NCBI RefSeq assembly: GCF_026151205.1
Contig: NC_087080.1
Span: 14,827,337 to 14,891,336 of the forward strand
DNA from: Bolinopsis microptera
Taxonomy: Eukaryota; Ctenophora; Tentaculata; Lobata; Bolinopsidae
Direction of reading: 5' to 3'
Length of the DNA: 64,000 nt
The notes beneath the pieces were generated by a model that was not told where the DNA came from, searched no databases, and saw nothing but the letters and a program-made list of their open reading frames with translations. This document shows positions 53,984-64,000 of this stretch, in pieces (position 1 is the first letter of the stretch; every line of letters begins with the position of its first letter). The position numbers and the translations under genes are program-made.

Positions 53984-54644
53984 TGACAGCTGTAACTGGC
54001 ACTACGGGTAGGGCGACGATGCGAAGAAATATAACACCAGGCTACAGCAGGGCAAACGGAACCTAGTAACCAGTAACCTAGTAACCAGTAACCTAGTAAC
54101 CAGGGTAACACACCTAGTAACCAGTAACCTAGTAACCAGGGTAACACACCTAGTAACCAGTAACCTAGTAACCAGGGTAACACACCTAGTAACCAGGGTA
54201 ACACACCTAGTAACCAGTAACCTAGTAACCAGGGTAACACACCTAGTAACCAGTAACCTAGGGGTTCCACAAAATCAAATCTCCCTAACGCTGGGGTGTA
54301 CTAACGCAAATGGCAGAAAGGAATGATAGCGCTATTGCCCACAGCTCACTGTTGGATATGCAAGATTATGGGTATAGTAATACTATAGGGTCGGCACCTG
54401 ATCATGCATAAACTAGAAATTAACAGATCATGCCTATATCAGTTCCCTTTCCACCACTGTGACGACCCAAAAACCGTTTAATAATTCGAGTGGAAATCGA
54501 GTGAGCTCTAATGTGTACTCACAGAGTGTAGTATTAACTACGTCCCACTATTCGAAATAAAAGGGAACTTATTTCTAATATTGTAGTGGGTCAAAAAGTG
54601 TCATTTCTTGAACAAATAAAAAGTACGAATGATGGGTCCCGGTA
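53984..54644. repeat. Tandem duplication, left copy (contains minisatellite)
   Basis: Starts CTGACAGCTGTAACTGGC and ends near GAATGATGGGTCCCGG. It matches the right copy at 54648-55108 with few differences but carries about 200 extra bases of 21-bp-based minisatellite (54062-54258). Confidence 0.92.
54062..54258. repeat. Composite minisatellite inside the left duplicate
   Basis: Built from ACCTAGTAACCAGTA and ACCTAGTAACCAGGGTAACAC units in irregular order. It sits exactly where the right copy reads GGAACCTAGGGGTTCC, a near palindrome, so the insertion or expansion point is defined. Confidence 0.92.
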
Positions 54645-54647
54645 ATC

Positions 54648-55108
54648 TGACAGCTGTAACTGGCACTAAGGGTAGGGCGACGATGCGAAGAAATATAATA
54701 CCAGGCTACAGCAGGGCAAACGGAACCTAGGGGTTCCACAAAATCAAATCTCCCTAATGCTGGGATGTACTAACGCAAATGGCAGAACGGAATAATATTG
54801 CCCACAGCTCACTGTTAGATATGCAAGATTAAGGGTATAGTAATACTATAGGGTCGGCACCTGATCATGCATAAACTAGAAATTAGCAGATCATGCCTAT
54901 ATCAGTTCCCTTTCCGCCACTGTGACGACCCAAAAACCGTTTAATAATTCGAGTGGAAATCGAGTGAGCTCTAATGTGTACTCACAGAGTGTAGTATTAA
55001 CTACGTCCCACTACTCGAAATAAAAGGGAACTTATTTCTATTATTGTAGTGGGTCAAAAAGTGTCATTTCTTGAACAAATAAAAAGTACGAATGATGAGT
55101 CCCGGGTG
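54648..55108. repeat. Tandem duplication, right copy (no minisatellite)
   Basis: About 460 bp, nearly identical to the left copy and with the uninterrupted GGAACCTAGGGGTTCC junction. It gives the state without the minisatellite. Confidence 0.92.
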
Positions 55109-58020
55109 ATTATTTGGAGCAATGTCTGTATAAAGGGCTCGTACACCTCGTGATACAAGGAAAACAGTAATTAGCTTGTCCAATGTTCCAATTGATCTAG
55201 AGGCGAATAAGTTTAAATACTATATAATATCAGTTATATCATATTATACTAGACGTTTTACTTCAAGTACTACTTTCACGATTTTTTCATTCAGATATAA
55301 TTTGGAGAATCTCGAGAGTGAACAGCACAGACTATAAAAATTAATTAATAGAGTCACATACCGCCTCTTACAACTTGCCCAATTTCCTAACCGGGTACCA
55401 CTACCATGATTATTTGATTAAAAGTGACGGTTCATATGCTGATTTCTGGTCACGAGACCACGTCATGAAGGAACTGTCCAGTATCCGAGAAGTCCTGACG
55501 TTTGTGACATTCCATCGAGCGATATTACGGCGAACAGTAACAGTTCAACATAATTCTACCTAATATCTAAATAATATCTAAATAATGCTCAAATGTGCAC
55601 CTTAAAATCGGCTTTCACTTAAACGCCTTTCACAATTACAATTGACGTGACCAACTTTCTTTGAAGACCTCAAAATTTCGCAGAAAATGTGGTCGGTTAT
55701 GTCGAATATGGTGTTAAATGGTTTATGGTTATAATTCGAAACACACCTCACTCATTGTGGTCCGATCAGTGAGTTATGGTGCAAAGATCAATTTCATTAT
55801 ACAACTTGAACAACTCAACCTAACACTCATGCCTGTAAATATAATGCATGGTAAAATATAGACCAAGCAAAGAAATAAATGGAATGTCAAATTGCCGTAT
55901 GGTCGGCCCATGGGAACGTAGTAAAATACTGTGTTTCGTTTTGTATTGTTTTGCATGTACTGTGTACACTGTACACAGAATCGTAAATACAAAATACCAA
56001 CACTGGAAACGATACATGTTTAAATTCTTCCTATTTCTTATTTGGTTGTAAACACACTTTTGAACTTTTAAAGATTTATTGGTTTGAACTTTGACGGCCT
56101 CTTTCTTGTTAAATATCTAGAAGTTTCGGTCCTTTCGTTCAATATGTCTCATTGATCATTCAAACTCGACCACAACTGTATATTGTAAATGAACAATGTA
56201 ATGAAATGGCTATTAGGACCTTTCTAAAAATGAACCAAATGTTTAGAGACTAAACTAGCTAATTAGAAATGATCTCACTAAGAATCTACATCACATCTTT
56301 CCTTCTATTCACAAACAATCTTTGATTTATGATAAACTAAGAGTGTGTAATATTCACAGTTCGGGTAATAAAATCCCACAACACTGACTTCCTGTCACAA
56401 AGATTTGTCGAGTGCTATTGAACGTGGGTATCATTTTACTTGTATTATATTATATTATATTATATTATATGATTTGTATTATATTATATAATCTGCTCAC
56501 TTCAAGAAAAGTGCACGAATTTGCATTAAGTAAGCCAACCAACGAATAGCACGGCCACTAATTGTCAAATGTCAGATCAAGCACCTCCCACAACCCGTAA
56601 TTGGGCGGTTGATCAACACAAGTTCAATGGTAAAGTCGCAGTACATGATATGTATATCTTGAACTTTGAAGCCGTAGATGTAGCTTCTAGCTATTTCAAT
56701 GTCATTCCCGCTGCCAGCTGCGCAGTGAAGCCATGTTGAAAGCACAACTATGTTGTGATCACGTGTCAGACATTAATCAGGGTGGGAGATAATTAGTTGA
56801 AGCGGAAAAAATTACGGGATAAGTAAATCAAGGGAGTGAATGCAAGGATAATTGATACAAACATATATAATTAATATAAATATGAATATTAATTATCATT
56901 GCCAGCTGGGTAAATATTTAGCATACCTAGTAAGATAATCAAGTTGAGATCATTAATGGCTTTGTAAACTTTTGCAACTTCCTCAAACAATGCTACACTA
57001 TCAGTCTATCACGTTGTGTTGAATGATTTAAGTTTCTATTAAAATCAGTCTAAGAGTCTTTCACTCCCTGATAAACGGTAAACTGTGAGTTAAGACTTTT
57101 CGACAGCGTGATGAAATTTTGGTCCAAATTTGTAGTTTCAAACATTTCGGTATTAAATGTCTAATTCCCTTATTTAAATAAAAATAAAGCAATTGCAAAA
57201 AGACAGACACAACCACGAGTCTGCTGCATAGCTGATCTTATTGGACTGGGTCAAGGTGTTATTGACAACACAGTGTTTTTAAACCGTTTTAAGTGTCCTT
57301 AAAACCCAATTATTCCATACAATTTTGAGAGTTCAGCCTGGGACTAATAGTTGGAAAAAATATGAGGTTGCAACTATCAAAACGAGGCTTAAGTCACAAG
57401 CTAAGAGAGTAATATAGTCCCTATTAAGTATTAGACTAGGCAAACACGAAGCTGGGTGCATGCGACTGCCGGACGCCGTCGTGCCGACTGAAAATCGCCA
57501 CCTTGCTTAATTTCATGCATTCGTGTATCGGCGTGAAAAGCAAAACATTTTCAGAATGAAAAAGAGATACGTTAATACCTTACTGGACATTTATAAATAC
57601 AAAAAATTGTGTAAAAAGGGCTGGTGAAGCCGTAAAGATGGCGCCAATACTTTTCCCCTCTGATAGACCAAGATTAGAACTTAGAACTGACGGCTGATGA
57701 CGGCTACTATAAATAAAACACAGTTTGGGGCCAACTGATGGCCGAGGGGCCGGCCAGTGCTGAAATCATTGGAGTCCGTTTTAGAGAGTTAAAACTATAC
57801 CAACTAAAAAGTAAAAAGTACTCTTCCCTCGCACGGAATTCGTGCTCACGCCACCAACCGTACATTTTGTTTGTCAAACCTCCGTTGAAAACAATAAAAC
57901 AATGCAATGTTTACCATCTGTAACATAAAGTCTACAAATATCATTAGCTGTACATCAGGCATATTAAAATACTTCAAATTGAAACAACGTGATTCAACCT
58001 CAACTACACTCTTCTAAGCA
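55109..58020. other. Gene-free interval
   Basis: No supported gene. Contains a TATAT(T) run near 56445-56490 and the small palindrome TGTGTACACTGTACACA near 55969. The several open frames of 60-70 codons look like chance. Confidence 0.5.
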
Positions 58021-58029
58021 TTGTCTGTA

Positions 58030-58305
58030 TGGTAGTGCGGTAACGAAGTGCGGTATATTGCGGTAACCAAGTGCGGTATAGTGCGGTATAGTGCGGTAAC
58101 GAAGTGCGGTATAGTGCGGTAACGAAGTGCGGTATATTTCGGTAACAAAGTGCGGTATAGTGCGGTAACCAAGTGCGGTAACCAAGTGCGGTAACCAAGT
58201 GCGGTAACCAAGTGCGGTAACCAAGTGCGGTAACGAAATGCGGTATAGTGCGGTAACGAAGTGCGGTATAGTGCGGTAACCAAGTGGGGTATAGTGCGGT
58301 AACGA
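58030..58305. repeat. Composite 10/11-bp minisatellite
   Basis: Irregular alternation of GTGCGGTATA and GTGCGGTAACGAA/GTGCGGTAACCAA units, about 24 in all. The open frames on the - strand follow from the repeat. Confidence 0.93.
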
Positions 58306-58871
58306 AGGCAGCTAACTGACGGGTCAGATTTACAAATGTATAGTTTTGTTTTATTCCAATATTGAGGACAGTATGTGAATGACTGAATGTATATCAGCTT
58401 AAAATTTCTGTACGAGACCGCATCCTTAAATTAAATTTAGTTTAATAATCCGAAAGTCGCAACAACAATTGTGTCCACATTTCTCTTTAATTCCATTCAA
58501 TGTAATGAAACATTGTACCATTTGAACAAAATTTATGCACCCGAAAAGCTGCACTGAACTGCTGCACTGATTTGCTGCCAATCCCAGTCACATCAAATAA
58601 TAAACTTTAAATATTGCATGTTTATACCGTAAAAGAACAAATTACAACCTTATACCGATTATACTTAACTAACCTTACCGTTATTAATAACCAAGTCTAA
58701 TAAACAGTTATAAACATTAAGTTATAAACATTAAGCTGAACATAATAACATGTTTTAATAACGAGTTAATGCTATTAACCAAGTCTATAAACATTAATGT
58801 TATGCAGTCTTCACTCTTAATCTTAATATACTAAAGCACTAATTCAACAAAACAATACAACACGCAAGGTC

Positions 58872-60613
<1,742 letters not shown>

Positions 60614-60691
60614 ATACCCGCAAAGCCCAAAATCTTGAAGTGGCCATGTTCGTCGACATGGCTATTTCAATATTTTGGGCTTTTCGGGTAT
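60614..60691. other. Strong 36-bp imperfect hairpin
   Basis: Left arm 60614-60649 (begins ATACCCGCAAAGCCCAAAAT), 6-base loop TCGTCG, right arm 60656-60691 (ends TTTTGGGCTTTTCGGGTATA minus its last base). As + strand RNA it has two C-U mismatches and two G-U wobbles in 36 pairs. It could be a small-RNA precursor or a tiny palindromic element. The sequence alone cannot tell which. Confidence 0.55.
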
Positions 60692-60899
60692 AAAAATTTC
60701 CAACACAATCAAAAGAGTAAAAGGAAAAATTACAGAGCAAAATGGCAGTGAGGGCAGGCTAAAACAGTACCGTTGCCTCAAATTCATTGAACATATGAAA
60801 TTATACATGCATTAATGAATTACAATGGCCATACCAAGGGAGTGTGTATTAGGTTAATTGCAAGGAGAAGGAAACAGCCACAACTGTACTAGCTAAAAT

Positions 60900-61104
<205 letters not shown>

Positions 61105-61528
61105 TGTGAACAGTGTGAACAGTGTAGGAAGTGTATAGTTTCAGTGGGTGAGAGCGTGTGCACGTGTGTGTTGGTGTGCATGCGACTGTTTGTTCGTATC
61201 AGCAAACGTGTGTAAAATTACATAATATGCAAACATCATACATAATTCATAACTAAATTGTGGAAATTGCACGTAAGAACACTTCAAATGTGCATGCTTG
61301 AAAGCATCCCGGGTACGCTTAATGGTAGTGTAACCTTGCAAAGAGCTATTAAAGATCGCACGTGCATTTAAACGTTTTTAACTCCACAAGTAAACTTGTA
61401 TGGAACTGGCTTGTGAGAGCTTATTTTATACATCATCGTAGAGATAATATGTAAAACCTGCTATGTTAAAAATATTTTTGGCCAAAGTTGTGTATCAGCG
61501 TTTAGCCGGAGTAATTTTCACTTTTCAG

Positions 61529-61736
61529 ACAAACATTTCGCAAATTGTTGCCTTGGCAACCCTTTCTAGGCGGTATCACGGATGACATCGACAGTGAAAG
61601 GTCAAAGTACAATGAGGGAAAAAACGTGGCAGCAAGCGACACATCACAAAGTGACTGCCTAACATCCAATTCAGAACATAGCATGACCTTGGAATTGGTG
61701 ACATACACTAAACTCCGGACCAGAAGTAGAGAGTGA
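61529..61736 (+). CDS. Candidate terminal coding exon of an unknown gene
   Basis: A good acceptor (TTTTCACTTTTCAG at 61515-61528) opens a 68-codon frame that ends with TGA at 61734-61736. Its composition is more protein-like than other frames here: polar and acidic (GGITDDIDSERSKYNEGK, ASDTSQSDCLTSNSEHS), then LELVTYTKLRTRSRE. It could be the cytoplasmic tail of a membrane protein. No upstream exon was found among the AG repeats to the left and no poly(A) signal follows before the CT tract. A chance frame remains possible. Confidence 0.22.
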
Positions 61737-61790
61737 TTCACGGTAGCCGCTAAATCTGTCACACGTTAAGGTATGTCTTTCAACACTGTA

Positions 61791-63956
<2,166 letters not shown>

Positions 63957-64000
63957 TTAGTACTCGCCGTGTGGTACAAAGGCATCGTCGCGGGAGTACA
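63957..64000 (-). CDS. Possible C-terminal end of a gene running off the window
   Basis: From the right edge the - strand reads YSRDDAFVPHGEY and then TAA (63959-63957), in GC-richer codons than the surroundings. It looks like the last codons of a conserved protein. Only 14 codons are visible and the family is not recognised. A poly-CTG tract and A/T-rich DNA follow downstream. Confidence 0.2.
   Translation of the reverse strand, partial: YSRDDAFVPHGEY

Overview
The window is animal nuclear DNA: AT-rich, with large amounts of simple and tandem repeat and multi-exon genes joined by GT-AG introns. The encoded proteins are metazoan in type (an S-adenosylhomocysteine hydrolase family member and a C2-PDZ-DH-PH Rho-family exchange factor). 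An invertebrate with short to medium introns is likely; I cannot fix the phylum from the sequence. There is no bacterial, organellar or viral gene organisation.

Only two genes can be reconstructed exon by exon, and they are convergent. (1) An AHCY-family gene on the + strand, 10 coding exons from 20209 to 27046, 428 codons plus stop, every junction in phase. (2) A C2-PDZ-DH-PH guanine nucleotide exchange factor on the - strand, 19 coding exons from 46246 down to 27568, 865 codons plus stop, again in phase throughout. Their 3' ends face each other across about 520 bp that holds one poly(A) signal for each strand. They share no obvious pathway.

Layout: 1-7.6 kb, non-coding with small repeats, including six E-boxes spaced exactly 11 bp; 7.66-8.74 kb, a 20-bp satellite; 9.89-10.69 kb, a TA-flanked MITE; 13.06-15.88 kb, a 34-bp satellite; 17.48-17.88 kb, a G-rich array; 20.2-27.0 kb, AHCY; 27.3-46.3 kb, the exchange factor; 46.3-64 kb, mostly gene-free DNA with long (AG)n/(CT)n tracts, an 11-kb-scale scatter of minisatellites, a local duplication, a strong 36-bp hairpin and two weak exon candidates.

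The most interesting pattern is that, in both genes, minisatellites are anchored on splice sites. The repeat units copy or supply the 5' splice site (AHCY intron 7; exchange-factor intron 14, about 4.4 kb of array), the 3' splice site (AHCY intron 9) or the polypyrimidine/branch region (exchange-factor introns 1 and 16). Two further introns carry a single extra copy of their own splice site. The AHCY-like protein also lacks residues equivalent to human His55, Glu59 and Asn248, so it may not be an ordinary SAH hydrolase.
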